Below, in pieces: positions 43,587-55,900 of a DNA stretch of 64,000 nt (its first letter is position 1; each line of letters starts with the position of its first letter). Location: positions 10,257,440 to 10,321,439 of the forward strand of contig NC_135571.1 of NCBI RefSeq assembly GCF_964340395.1, given 5' to 3'. This DNA is from Glandiceps talaboti (lineage: Eukaryota > Hemichordata > Enteropneusta > Spengelidae). A model generated the notes under the pieces. It searched no databases. It was not told the origin of the DNA and was given only the letters and a program-made list of their open reading frames with translations. A program made the translations under genes and the position numbers.

Positions 43587-43773
43587 CTCTGTCTGTATCT
43601 TTGTATAAATTCATTTATTACGTTGTATTCCAGCTGTTACAGGTGTTAAAGGATGCAATGAATGTTGCAATGCCGATCTCTGTAACACAGGAAGTGATGG
43701 CAACATCATCAAGACGAGTAGCCTTATTCTTGGTATCTCTGTCATGTTGTACACGAGCCTCGTTGTGGTGTAA
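42015..43773 (+). CDS. Ly6/uPAR-domain (three-finger fold) GPI-anchored surface protein
   Basis: Small secreted or cell-surface protein of 147 aa from three exons: 42015-42203, 43363-43477, 43634-43773 (phase 0, then phase 1). A hydrophobic signal peptide (about aa 1-25) is followed by LTCYSC, the typical LU-domain start. Cysteine spacing continues with NTSCELN, KKECSG and DDACI, then [15 protein letters not shown], and ends with [11 protein letters not shown], the diagnostic CC..D.CN motif. After that come SDGN and a hydrophobic C-terminus ([17 protein letters not shown]) with no charged tail, fitting GPI attachment. The first exon is ambiguous: a strong acceptor (attttccttgcag) ends at 42058 inside the signal-peptide frame, so the true start could be on an unseen upstream exon. 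ATTAAA at 43917 and AATAAA at 44655 are candidate poly(A) signals. The specific family member is not identifiable. Confidence 0.82.
42257..42640. repeat. (CCAA)n satellite in Ly6 intron 1
   Basis: CCAACCAA tetranucleotide arrays interrupted by a recurrent catactaaccaatcagctaa segment, giving a higher-order pattern. Trp-Leu-Val-Gly open frames on the minus strand are repeat translations. Confidence 0.93.
42890..43126. mobile_element. Fold-back MITE-like element in Ly6 intron 1
   Basis: 237 bp. The left end ttatcagaggttacg with aactttgcattaattagc pairs with the right end gctactaattaatgcaaagc and ataaactctgataa. Inner arms gctaattgcccaatta and gtaattgggcaaat also pair. The spacer of about 70 bases is at 42978-43045. 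Confidence 0.8.
43524..43580. repeat. (GT)n microsatellite in Ly6 intron 2
   Basis: About 54 bases of GT just upstream of Ly6 exon 3. Confidence 0.96.
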
Positions 43774-44270
43774 AGCCCTCATTGGTTGGTCACGTGCACG
43801 TGACTGCTGAGCTTACAGAAAGTCAATTTCAATAATGTAATAGCCATCAAAGAGAGTGTGTCTATAATAATTGATTCAATGATTTTAGAACGGTGTGATA
43901 ATTTTGGGACGTTTTCATTAAAACACTAATACGAATTAGTTTGAGAAAATTGTGATATCTGAATGATTTAGGAGCACGACGTCGTCACATGTTTATGCAA
44001 ATTTGGCTCGTGAATTTGGAAAACTCTCACATATAAACTTAGTAGCGTCGCTAAAGTCTCTTTACGTTTTAGTATGTGTATTTTAGGCTTGTTTCTGTTG
44101 TGTTAATCTTGTTTTAACAGATTCTAATTTTTACATAATTTTTACTAATAATAATCAGAATGAGACACTATTTTTGATGGGGATATCAATACCCAATAAT
44201 TGTCTATAGCGTAGTTACATAACATTTTGTCATTTGGAAATGGTTATTTTTTGCAAATCAAAGTGGTCAT

Positions 44271-44431
44271 TGTTATTAAAAAAACTTTCCCCGATATTTT
44301 TCTTCGTTCAGCCATGGAAAATACGAGTGACCTAAGGGCTTTGTCATTATGAGTCGCTAGACGAGTAGTGACACAACCCATAGGTCACGAGTATTTTCCA
44401 ATTGAATGAAGTAAAGTATTGGAGAATAACA
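44271..44431. mobile_element. Fold-back element of about 160 bp
   Basis: The arm ttcagccatggaaaatacga with gtgaccta mirrors taggtcacgagtattttcca with attgaatgaag. Part of the sequence (agtgacctaagg, tatgacgagtgag) recurs near 56700, so it belongs to a dispersed family. Confidence 0.7.
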
Positions 44432-45477
44432 TAATTATACCAGTGCCAGTAATATGAAAGAAAAATTGGGGAAAATAATGGCAATTTTGACATTTTGACT
44501 CATATTACGAACACAGCAGAACTAGTGACGTAGACACGCATTGTTGTGACATAGACGCGCGTTGAAATTGTGACGTAGAACGCCCAGGGTATATATTCCA
44601 TATTTTTGGCTTATGCATGGTATAATGAACGCTATTCTTTTACAATGTTTGGTTAATAAAGGTTGATGCTATAAGGAAAATATTGGTTACGATGTATCGG
44701 ATGGCACAGTTAATTTCTAGTGACATGACGTGCGAGTACAAGTATGGTATTTGCTCAAGAGCGTCACGTGCGCGTGTTGCGTGTACATGTATACAGTGTG
44801 GTACGATAGAGTGCTGATATTCATGCAGGTACGCATGTGATGTTTGCAATACTACACTGCTTTACACTAAGCGGTGTAAATACAGCACTTTCTAATAGTA
44901 TTAAGTTTCAAATGCACGTTACAATTTTAACTTATACATACTTGTATGACCGAGTTATGTGTTGTCGTCGGGGTGACTGGTGGTTTGTAATGAGGATCAG
45001 GCTGCCCTAGAAGCCGACGATGTCTACGTTAGTTGCTGAGCTGAGGTTAGACGTGGCTGATCGAGATATACGGTAAAGAGAGTTATGTGCTACCGAATAC
45101 AAATAGTAGGTATTCCAAATCGTTCCCAGGACAGCTCCCTCTCTGAGAAAAGATCTGATAAATTCATTCAGTAATAGACGATAGCTTCACTGAGATCTGA
45201 GGTACAATCACTATAACACTATAATATAATTTGGTATACCTTGTTAAGGAAAATCCAGGGGGGGGGGGGATTACTCCCATAGAATACGTATGTACCGCGG
45301 TTTTGAACCCCCCCCCCCCTTTTGTTCGACTCATGTAGACTTTTGAGTCTTGATGAAAACCCCCAAATAAATACCCATTTCTCATCCATGTGGCCACGGA
45401 CGATATTTCTCTTACACTACTAATACAACTGCAATCAGGTATTCAAAAACAACCACTCTGCTTTTCATAGTCCAACT

Positions 45478-45633
45478 TAGTCTGTAAGATACAGACATTC
45501 GTTCCACGCTATCAGCCGACACTCAGCCTGATAGGCCTGAACAACACGATGTACATATCTTACAATCTGAGTCAAAGTAAGCGGCCTTTCAATCGAAAGC
45601 ACTCGAGCTCTATCACATATTGTCCGAAAACCT
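45478..45633 (-). other. Weak candidate terminal exon
   Basis: On the minus strand a good acceptor (gtcattcttttttacag) at about 45634 opens into 50-odd codons without a stop (FRTICDRARVLSIERP, then IVRYVHRVVQAYQAECR and WNECLYLTD), ending at a TAA near 45478. I do not recognise the peptide and found no partner exon upstream. It could be chance or a retroelement fragment. Confidence 0.2.
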
Positions 45634-45688
45634 GTAAAAAAGAATGACTGGACACACTTGTAGTTCTCCACATTTGTATTGGTACAAG

Positions 45689-45718
45689 CATGGAAGTATA
45701 ACCCATTATACTTCCATG
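45689..45718. repeat. Perfect 13-bp hairpin
   Basis: catggaagtataa and ttatacttccatg flank the loop ccca. A similar catggaagtg/acttccatg palindrome lies near 8897-8921. Confidence 0.75.
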
Positions 45719-45750
45719 GTACAAGCTATATGTTGATAGATTTCATAGAA

Positions 45751-45978
45751 TGCGGAACTTACAAAGCAGCCATCTTGAATATCGTGAATGTTGCATCATG
45801 GGAAACGTGTTGATAAATCAATCAGTATTGTAAACATATTTTGTTTTTTAACCACAAATAAATCTAGTTATGGATACCCTGACCATTGTAGGAGGTTTAT
45901 TGTATTAATGGTTTCAGATTAATCCCATAGTCCCTTGCGTCTGCGCATGTTCAGTATCGATTGATAGTTCCAATAGTT
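45751..45978. repeat. Copy of the GGGAACTTGCAA MITE family
   Basis: It reads gcggaacttacaaagcagcc, then atcttgaata, gttgcatcatgggaaacgtg, ttgtaaac, an aataaatctag block, aggtttat and aatcccatagtcccttgcgt. It is the direct-orientation counterpart of 51888-52136, with a decayed right end. Confidence 0.7.
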
Positions 45979-46366
45979 CCCGATCTGAAAGACTTACTTC
46001 ATGGTCAAATTATGACTCATGACATTAAAAATGTATAACAAAATATTGACTGGTAAATACCCCTAGTATCCATGACACTATGTTGTGCAATGGTATTGTG
46101 AATCAAATTCAATTATATAAACAAAAGTTAAAAATACTCTGGTGGAACACTTTTGGAAAACAGTGGTCAAATATGTACTTCACCATGTTATATATGGTTA
46201 ACAATTGGAAATGTTGTTTCATTACACGTCTTCAAAATTCTTAAAGATTATGATGTTCATTAATACTGTGTAGTAATTATGTAAATTGTTATTGTTACTA
46301 CTCTTGATTATAATTGATAAAATCGATAATTTTGGATTATCATTATGACAAGGTGTTAGAGTTATA

Positions 46367-46768
46367 TCTACAGCGAATTTCACAACACCGTTCAGCTTTT
46401 CTGTTAGATACAACCACGGAAAAATCAATGACAACTGGACATGCTACACTTTAAGATACTAAGATTGAACGAGTACAGTTTCTTGTTACATTTTGTCAAG
46501 TGAATTGAACTACACATGCCACCATACATACATCAAATGACATTTGCGCGCCCTTCATCGGATGTTTGATACGAAGGAAAACACTGGCGCCTGAATGTCT
46601 AGTCTGCGTGGAGTTGCAATGCATTTAAATGGTTTATTTCATTTAGACTAAATGTAGCAAAAATGCAATATTGCCATTGAAGTGTGGCATATACAGTTTC
46701 ATGTTAATTTCTGCATGGTTGTTTCAAACAGGAAAGTTGAATGGTGTTGTGAAATTCACTGTATGTAA
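46367..46768. repeat. Spaced inverted repeat, about 400 bp apart
   Basis: The arm ctacagcgaatttcacaaca with ccgttcagctttt (about 46369-46401) is the reverse complement, with mismatches, of aaagttgaatggtgttgtga with aattcactgta (about 46733-46763). This is consistent with a terminal-inverted-repeat element having about 330 bp of unique interior. Confidence 0.55.
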
Positions 46769-47240
46769 AAAAATAATCAGACATTTTATCGTGTAAATCT
46801 AGGTTAGAATGCAAAAGCACTTCATATTACTGATGGAATGTTCGACTTGAATTGGTAAGTTAGTTATACACAAAGTGACTTGCTAGTATCCCCTGCTTAC
46901 ATGATCTGTAAAATAAAAATATAAGAGAAATTTGATGTTAATGGGAACGAAGTCTTTCTGAATATCGATGAAAAGCTTAACGATTCATCGTCAACTCGGG
47001 GCGACATTTAGTGTATTTTGTATATTTGATTTACATTGTTTTTTGGAATGATAAAATAATGACAGGTTTACAGATGCAATGCTTTATAGCTCACAGAAAT
47101 GCGGTTTATACAAAATTATGTGCCTTGATTACTAGTTTGAAACGTGAACATTGTAATTATTTGTAATTATTTACATTTTCCCTTCCTGATTTGTAGTTTT
47201 TGAGTTTTGTTGATGTAACTTTCTTTCTTTAGGAATAAAG

Positions 47241-47245
<5 letters not shown>

Positions 47246-47285
<40 letters not shown>

Positions 47286-47286
47286 C
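47246..47286. repeat. (AAC)n microsatellite
   Basis: An ACA trinucleotide run followed by CCCA-rich repeats to about 47380, just 3' of the VWDE-like gene's stop. Confidence 0.9.
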
Positions 47287-47400
47287 TCACCCATCTACCC
47301 ACCCACTTAAGCACGACCGTACGCAAGTACGCACTCATGTACTCATCCAACGACCCACCCACCCACCCACCCATCCACCAATTCAATAAACATCGTAAAG

Positions 47401-47639
47401 TCATACCCCGATCTCCTCAGTAGTCTTCTTACGAGCTTTGGTACATGCGCAGTAAATAACAATGACGACAACCAACAGCACGACCACAGCAACAGCGCTT
47501 GAAACTCCAATTATGATGTACAGACTTGATGCCTTGCTCTCTGTACATAAAAGAGAGAAAGAATTCCAGAGTTTTTTTAATCTATATGTTCGCGAGAGCC
47601 ATCTACTTGGGACAGCGTCTTAGATATTTACCTCCTCAA

Positions 47640-47693
<54 letters not shown>

Positions 47694-49661
47694 CATGTCA
47701 GTCTGTGCAGGTATCACAGTGGAGAGTATGAACGCATTTGTTTCATTCAAATCATCTATAGACAAGTATTCATTACCGTTGTCATCATTTCTGGCTGTAG
47801 TCCAGTCAAACTGATCTTTCACTGGTTGACATTGTTTAGATGGTTCAGTTGGATGGAATTCCATATCAGCAAAGCAATGACCATTGATTTCACACGAATT
47901 TGCCTGAAACAAAAAACAACCTATCCTCATTAAATTCAGGAATACAGGAATAACATTTACTACTGACAAATTATGGAGGGAGTGGGAACGTTAAACATTG
48001 CATCCAATATGTAATACATTATATTGCTGGAATAAAAAAACTCTCAGTTTTTCAAGTAAATGTGCGCAGAATGGGTATACTCGATAGCTAAGAGACAAGA
48101 TTTAGTAATTACATTTCACCACCTGGAGAACTTACAACAGGGGCCTGATGAGAAAATTTGAAGCTCGTGCACATTTTGGAATGGGGTGGTGGTGGGGGCC
48201 TAAGGTGGATATTCGTTGTTTCCTTCATGCATATAACCACAGTCTCTAGTTAGTTGTCTTACACGTTGCCATAATAGCAAAATTCTCCTGTAATGAAGCT
48301 GTTTAAGTCATAGTAATTGTTCTTTTTAACTTCTTTTCTAGTTTCCATTGTGGTATGTTGGATGCATATGTGAACGTCTCCTGACATTATCTCAGGGCAT
48401 ACAAAGTCCATACATAGCAATGATTGAACTAACCTTCATTTGACATTTTCCATCTTCATTGCAGTCTTGACATCTTGAGTCAAACGTTGTCAATGGCAAC
48501 CCGTCACTTATAGTATTGCCATTATCGTTACTTATAAAGACCGTCACTAATTTGACAGTGACACCTTTCAACACATCCGGATTTCCAGGAATCACCATAG
48601 AAACACCAAACTCACAGAAGACCTCTCTAAAACTTCTCAAAGTAGCGCCAACTGTGGTAAACCTCGTAATCCCATCAAATGTCTGGTTATTTGTCTAAAG
48701 TGGAAAAAATATTGAATTAATAGCAAAAGTTTTGTACTTTTTGTGAGTTATTGAAAGGACTATTCTATGTGGGAAATTATATAAACAAGCTACAGATGCA
48801 GTGAAAACTTTAAAAAAAAAATCATTTCGTAATGTGTTTATTCCTTTTATTGGTTTCAACAGTTACTTACACTTAAAAAACTTGCAACCATACATGCATG
48901 TTATTGCGAACTTTACACTAAACTCACAAATATAGACTCACCTCCCCTGCATAATAATAACAAACTAGGTCGTCAGAATCAAGAAAATTATCACCAATGA
49001 TACTGGTGGTTGCACAGTCATCCTGTCGAATATCACATAATCCTTGTTCTCCACCATTTATAAACCAGACTTCAGGAGGCTTTGATGAATCAATAGAACA
49101 ATCTGAACCTGAAAATCCTAACATTGACAAACAAGAGAAATTTGCCCGAATTAACAAAACCATAAAACCGTCATTCAAACCGTGTTTTCTTACAGCAACA
49201 GGAATACGTTCTTTATTGCTATTTTAATTCCTCTTGTACCTGGTGAATAATTCAAGAATTTGAATATGAAAGTCACCGAATACTGAAAATTACATCGGGG
49301 TCAGATGTCAACTCATAACTATACAAAGAAAAATAGTAACACTGGCCTAAGTATGCACTCAATATGTCCTAAATCGAATCGTAAGATTAACGGAAGATTA
49401 ATAAACATATGGAAGTCTCATGCTTACCCTCGCCACATTGACAAGTCCCATTGATGCAGAAACCATTGCTATTGCATTCTCCTGGACAGATTAACTCTAT
49501 TAGAAATCTAGGGGGAGTCGCCACAGCAGTTCCATTTTCGCCTTTTTGAAGAACAAAGCACTTAAAATTATATTAAGTACCGATCATGATGTTCAATCCT
49601 CATACCATGCGCTCAGAATCACAGGTACATACATACATACATACATACATACATACATACA

Positions 49662-49695
<34 letters not shown>

Positions 49696-52600
49696 CATAC
49701 TTACATACATAGACAGCCAGACAGAAGGACAGAGAAAACATATTACATTATAAAGTTGGGTTCAAAGTCAACACAACTGAAGATTTCTCATATTTAGTAA
49801 AGACCTGTGATACATCCAACATAGAACCCAAAGACCGCTGATTATTATAGTAACACAGTCTTACCAGTGTCATACAGGGAGACATTCTTCAATACTTGTT
49901 CTTGACAGGCGTTTTGCATATCAGTAATAACGGTCAGTAGGAAATCTTTACTGTCTGATAACTGAGAATTAAAGTATGAGTATTTGTACCTACATATCTA
50001 CATATCTTATTTCATAAATAGTTTATGCTGGTAGAATAATAAGGTAAACATGTGGGCCCTACATCACAAACACTAACATTTCATACGACAGTTGTATACT
50101 ATTTACATATATTTGTCATTCAGAACCTTTAGGCAAATCACTAAGGCTATTTAAAAAACACAAACCTTTATATATAAACATTGACAAAGAACCTTCTCTA
50201 TTCCATGAAACGTCTGTTTTAAGTATAACTTTAGGGATTGTTTTAACGACTTATTACTTCCAATAGATAGTAACATGAGGGAAAAACCACAGAAAGGATG
50301 ACGACAATTGACATCCTGTCTAAACTGCAATTCCTGTTACACCAGTGCTAATTCCCTTGAAAACGGTTACCGGATTCTGGTTTACACTGTTCTAAAATCA
50401 GCTGAGTACTTGTATGCTGCATTTTATTCCAACCATCTTACCTAGAAATGAACCAATGCACCACCCATCATGGATTGTAAAGATTAGTATAACTTTGAAT
50501 ATAAGAAATGATAACTTTTTCAGTGAAAAATATTCATGTGTTCTATCAAAAATACCTTGATATCCTCAACACAGCCTTCAACACCATTGAAGATATCGAC
50601 ACTAGGAACTTCCCGGCATGCCTCGGCTATGCTAGAATTAGTGACAGCTGATTTGCACAAATCACGTGCTTCCTGTTCAGTGATGCCGCTTGGTGTCGGC
50701 CATGACACATTAGCTGGTACAAAGGTTGGATCAGGTGTGTATGGATACCAAGAAACATCTTCATCTGAGGAGGATCTTTTTCTACGTCTAGATAAGAGGG
50801 AAGATAATCGCATTGTATAATGGTACAGTTTATTCCTCTGATATGCTGGAAGTTGTACAAGCTGAGTTTATAATGTTTTGTACATGCACGAGTGAACATA
50901 TTTTCAATAACCGAGAGCAATTAAACATTCCAAGTACGTTTTCCTGTTAATTGCAATACATGTCTTCGATTTAAAAATCCCCTTCTGGTATTGTTAGTTG
51001 ACACAGTGTTTGACATAACAGGAGTTTCATTGACATTTAGTATATATTAACTCTGACACAAACAATATTATGTACTGCACAGACAAGTATTAAGGCTCAA
51101 TACCAAGGCAGAGTTCTACCAATAACAGTAGAATGGTAATTACACTCTTATAATGTGCTCCAAATATTACAACCCAAATTGAATAAATAAGATAACTTAT
51201 AATCTCAGCTAGTGCCATTTGACATTGACATTGACATTTTATTTCATTAAGTTTTAAGGATAAAAAGCAATTCTCATATCATATGTATATTTTGTTTCTT
51301 GCAATTGCAACGTTACTGAAATGTCTACACTTACCTTACTGGAGTAATAGAAATACCACCAACCAACGCAGTTATATCAATTGCATTAGTATTCACAGTT
51401 GGTTTGCCTTCATTTCCAAAGGTACAACTACTGTCGTCCTCAAAACAATTGCAGTATTGTGACTCATCCATGGGTTCGTCTGTTACGTCAGCTGGGAGCA
51501 TATTGAATAAACTCTTCTCGCCATCAACTCTATCATAATGATAAAATATAAAGTGCAAATTTCCTTTATTTGATAACGAAGGAGATATGGGTGTCATATG
51601 TACAACGTTTGATAAAGCTGGACCATATGTAGATACCTCGATTGTATATACTTAAGTGCACGTGTAACGAAGGTATATGAATTCAAAGATCTGTTTTATC
51701 GATTTATTATACAAAAAGAAGTAAAAAGAAGTAAAAGTCAACGTTATCACGATAAAGCATGCAACATTTGACATGTTATACTTCTTTACACAAGGCAGTT
51801 ACATACTTCTTTATTATTTAAAGTTTTACTACTTTCGCTGAAGCATTGATTGCGTAACTTTTGTACAGGAGTATACATACATACAACAGGGAACTTGCAA
51901 TCCAGACTGCGTATGCTCAGACGCAAAGGACTATGGGATTATCTGTGGTTATCGTAACACCTAATCTGGAGCTACTGATAAAATAAACCTCCCACAATTG
52001 CCAGGGTGACTATGAATTGGTTATTTGTGGTTAAAAGCAATATAACATTATTGTTTACAATACTATTTGATTAGTATTTATTATCACATTTCCCATGATG
52101 CAACATTCAACATGGTGGGTTTGCAAGTTCCCTGTAAACGGATGCAGAGGTTGTTTTTCTATTTGCCAAGTCTTTTAACATTCTTACCTCCAACTGTCAG
52201 AAAAACTGTCAGGTCGTCTTCCTGAATACAGAAGAACATTTCCGTCAGCCGTTGTATAGTCATTGCTGTTATCATCATCAAATGAACCACACAGTCCTTC
52301 CGAGTTGTCGTACTCGTCACTTGATACTTCAAGATAAATATTCATTCCCCAACTTGAGGTATCGGCTCGAACCGAGGAACCTGACGGCATCGTGATCTGA
52401 ATAATACAGTAATAAATTGTTAATGTACTTACAAATATGTGAGTATAATAGCAATTGCCATGAAGTTTCAAAAATATTTTTCATGAATTTTTGTTCCTAT
52501 ATCTGTTATGTAGCGGACAATAGCGGGACCAAATATAACATATTACATTCAGAATAATTTTAAAGAAACTTTTTTTAATGGTAATTTTATTTTGGGGACC

Positions 52601-55296
52601 ACATATCTCAACTTATTGCATCTTTAGTTAAAGCTTTCGCAAGACAGCCATGGGTCATTTCTGGCCTCAATCACATCTTTTTTTGTGAGACCAGTGTGTT
52701 TTCATTTATTTATAAATAAATAAATAAATAAATCCCTGTCAAATCAAACGTCGATATCAAATATTTGGTGTAAAATATTAGTTGATATTTACCTCAAACG
52801 TTTTGCCACTTTTATCTCTAGTGATGTGAACTCCCTTTGACAAAGCACCTTTACTTAATTTAACGACTTGTGGAGCAGTTTTTCCATATGATCCATAACA
52901 CAAGTCAATAGTGATGACGTCATTGTTTTCCCTTACTGTAACTCCACAGTGACAAGACACGCTTCCACATTTCCATGTCCGAGCATGGACCTGCCATACC
53001 AAAATATTACAAGGAAAGTCAGGTAAAAATATCAGAGGCGATAGATCGTCCAGCTTTGACACAGTATGATGCATATGGAAACATCATGATTGGGATAGGA
53101 GAAAGTTTACCATATTTTGTCCTATTAAATGTATTATATCTAAGTGACCTTTGTACTATGATAGACATTTGAACATAAAGCATTTATTTTCAGTAAAAGC
53201 AGTGTGTTGATTATACCCATGACAGTGTTATGCAAATGAAGTCATTATGTAAATGTACATTCACAGCAGAGATGAAGGCACGAGTTACACCTGAATCATG
53301 TGACGTAAGCATATGATAATATATACGTAATTATGTAAATTTAATAAACAAACTTAAGTGTTTGATAACGAATTTTGGGGTTATGGCTAACTGAATTAGT
53401 TCTAAACATTCTCATCACAAGCATGGTATCAGAGATAAACGGAATACCACTAGCACTGTAAGCAGGCTAAAAAGTTAGTTATCCATAGTGGCCCACACTG
53501 ACCTCAAAAGCACGGCTCTTGCTCCTGAGAAGAACAGCGTCACCAATACCATACCAATCATAATATCTAGTAGAAATATTAACAACATTTTTTTGTTTAT
53601 TGCTAATTTATCATGTTTCCGGAGAATTTGAAAATTGAATGTCAATTGTCACATGCTAATATGATTAATTAATCTGGGCAGAACTTTAGCAATGGTACAG
53701 TTATTGTTTTTCAATTGACATAATTGGTAGCGAAATCTATTTTGTCATGTATTCTAACATTTGAGACGGTGTCAATATAGAATACGCAAAGCTGCACTAG
53801 CTGAAATTGGGAAATAGTTGCTACATAACAGTACTAGGTGTGATATGATGTCTACTAGTGCCCAAATAAGGCCAGGCAATAAGTGTTTTATAACACATCA
53901 CATTCTTAGGCATGTATTGTTTCCATAGTCAAAGCAAATCACAGAGAGGATTCCCGTGCTACATGAATAGTGCCCTTGGGAAAATAGAAAACAAATAGTG
54001 AAGTCTGTATACAAATTGAGGTCACCATTGGTCACTACTTCATACCATGTGACACGGTCTAAGCCAATCACTGAAGGCTGTATGGAAACAATGTGAAGAG
54101 GATTTAGTTATAATCAGTTGGGTATTTTAAGAACATATAACAAAACTCACGTTTTGTCAGTGGTACTGTAATGGGGATCACCGGTACCATGGCATCGACC
54201 ACAACTTTTATCAGCTGTTCTTATCTGGAATAGGATGCATGGAATAATTTAAATATTATATTCAGCCAATTGCTAGAAAGCTTATAACGCCCTTACTTCC
54301 ACTTATATAAGAATATAAAAAAAAATTTGGACCGAATTTCAGTTTGATATTTCAGTTACAATAATTGATAATTTGATACAAAATACATTGTCTAGTTTCT
54401 GACAGGGACTGTATCACGTGTGTACTTCATCACTATCCCAGTCTAGTCAATCCCCTTGCTGGAGCACAAATATCTGTGTCCCCCTATGGCGTTCATATAA
54501 ACATGATGACGTTGTCACGTCCCCACATGATTTTAGTTTAAATAGACTGGAGGTGGAGTCCTGGTTGGACATTTACACGTACCATATCAGTCCTAGATCC
54601 TAGAAACAGGAGAGCGATGACAACAGCCTGTCAATTTGTGATGGGTTACTACTGACATGCGCCGCTTGAGCTTTGCTCACCACAGAAGTTGAACCACATT
54701 TAACGCTTTGAGCAAGGGGATTGATTAGACTGGGATAGTGATGAAGTACAAAGTTACGTAATACGGTCCCTGTCAGGAACTAGACTACAAATTACGAGGA
54801 CACACTCACCTTTGTTGATTGACCATAGGTTGAATCAAATGGTACTGAGCATTGATTAGTTGGTACGATATCTATGCTTGTTACCTGGCCTCCATCATCC
54901 TGACAGTCCCTCAATGCGAATACCTGGATAACATTCTCCAAAGAAAACGTTTTGGATTCTATATCAATGGTACACTTGTCCATTACAATTTCTGCTCGTC
55001 CAAGGTAGTCTATTGAGAAATAAACAACCAGATTATTTTTGTTACTAAAGGTTGTCATGTGAAACTAGTGTGTTCCTTTGAAATTTTAATTGTTACCTTA
55101 CTTTTGTACACACGTGAAAGTGCCAAAACACTGACACGCGTACACAAATACTCACATATATTCATATATGTATGCACACCTGCTCACAAAGGTAGATATA
55201 CTAACAAACAAACAAACAAACAAACAAACAAACAAACAAACAAACAAAACAACAAGCCAAAGATACGTACACAGGCAACAAACTTACACACATGTG

Positions 55297-55350
<54 letters not shown>

Positions 55351-55502
55351 CACACACACATGCATACATACATACATACATACATACATACATACATACA
55401 TACATACATACATACATACAAACAAACATACATACATACATACATACATACATACACACACACACATACATACATACATACATACATACATACATACATA
55501 CA

Positions 55503-55534
<32 letters not shown>

Positions 55535-55851
55535 CAGATAGACAGATAGATTGTACTCTCTTACTTCTTTCAACAACTAAATTGACTTGACAATTCATTG
55601 GTACAGTAGCTCGTATGGATATATTACCAGCAGGACCGTCTTCGTGTACGGTTTGTATGTCAGGTTCAACCTAATAAATCACAAAAACGAACGGTTTTAA
55701 AGCAACTTATATCATTCTATACTGTAATATACACAGTAACTGTCTAGGTAAGTGTCTATTGTAGATTTTCATGGCTTCTGAATGTATGTTATTATATCTG
55801 TTAGCTGTAGGATTTATTACATAACTAATAACCACAAATTCTACATATACA

Positions 55852-55900
<49 letters not shown>

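Larger units (their letters stand above)
43774..47400. other. Intergenic region between Ly6 and VWDE-like genes (convergent)
   Basis: Both flanking genes end towards this interval. It holds a fold-back at 44271-44431, poly-G/poly-C runs at 45258 and 45308, a small perfect hairpin (45689-45718), a dispersed repeat (45751-45978), a widely spaced inverted repeat (46367-46768) and one weak exon candidate (45478-45633, minus). I see no supported gene. Confidence 0.6.

Noticed and set aside
55059-55600. Open frames of up to 160 codons
   Set aside because: AAAC/CA/CATA compound microsatellite.
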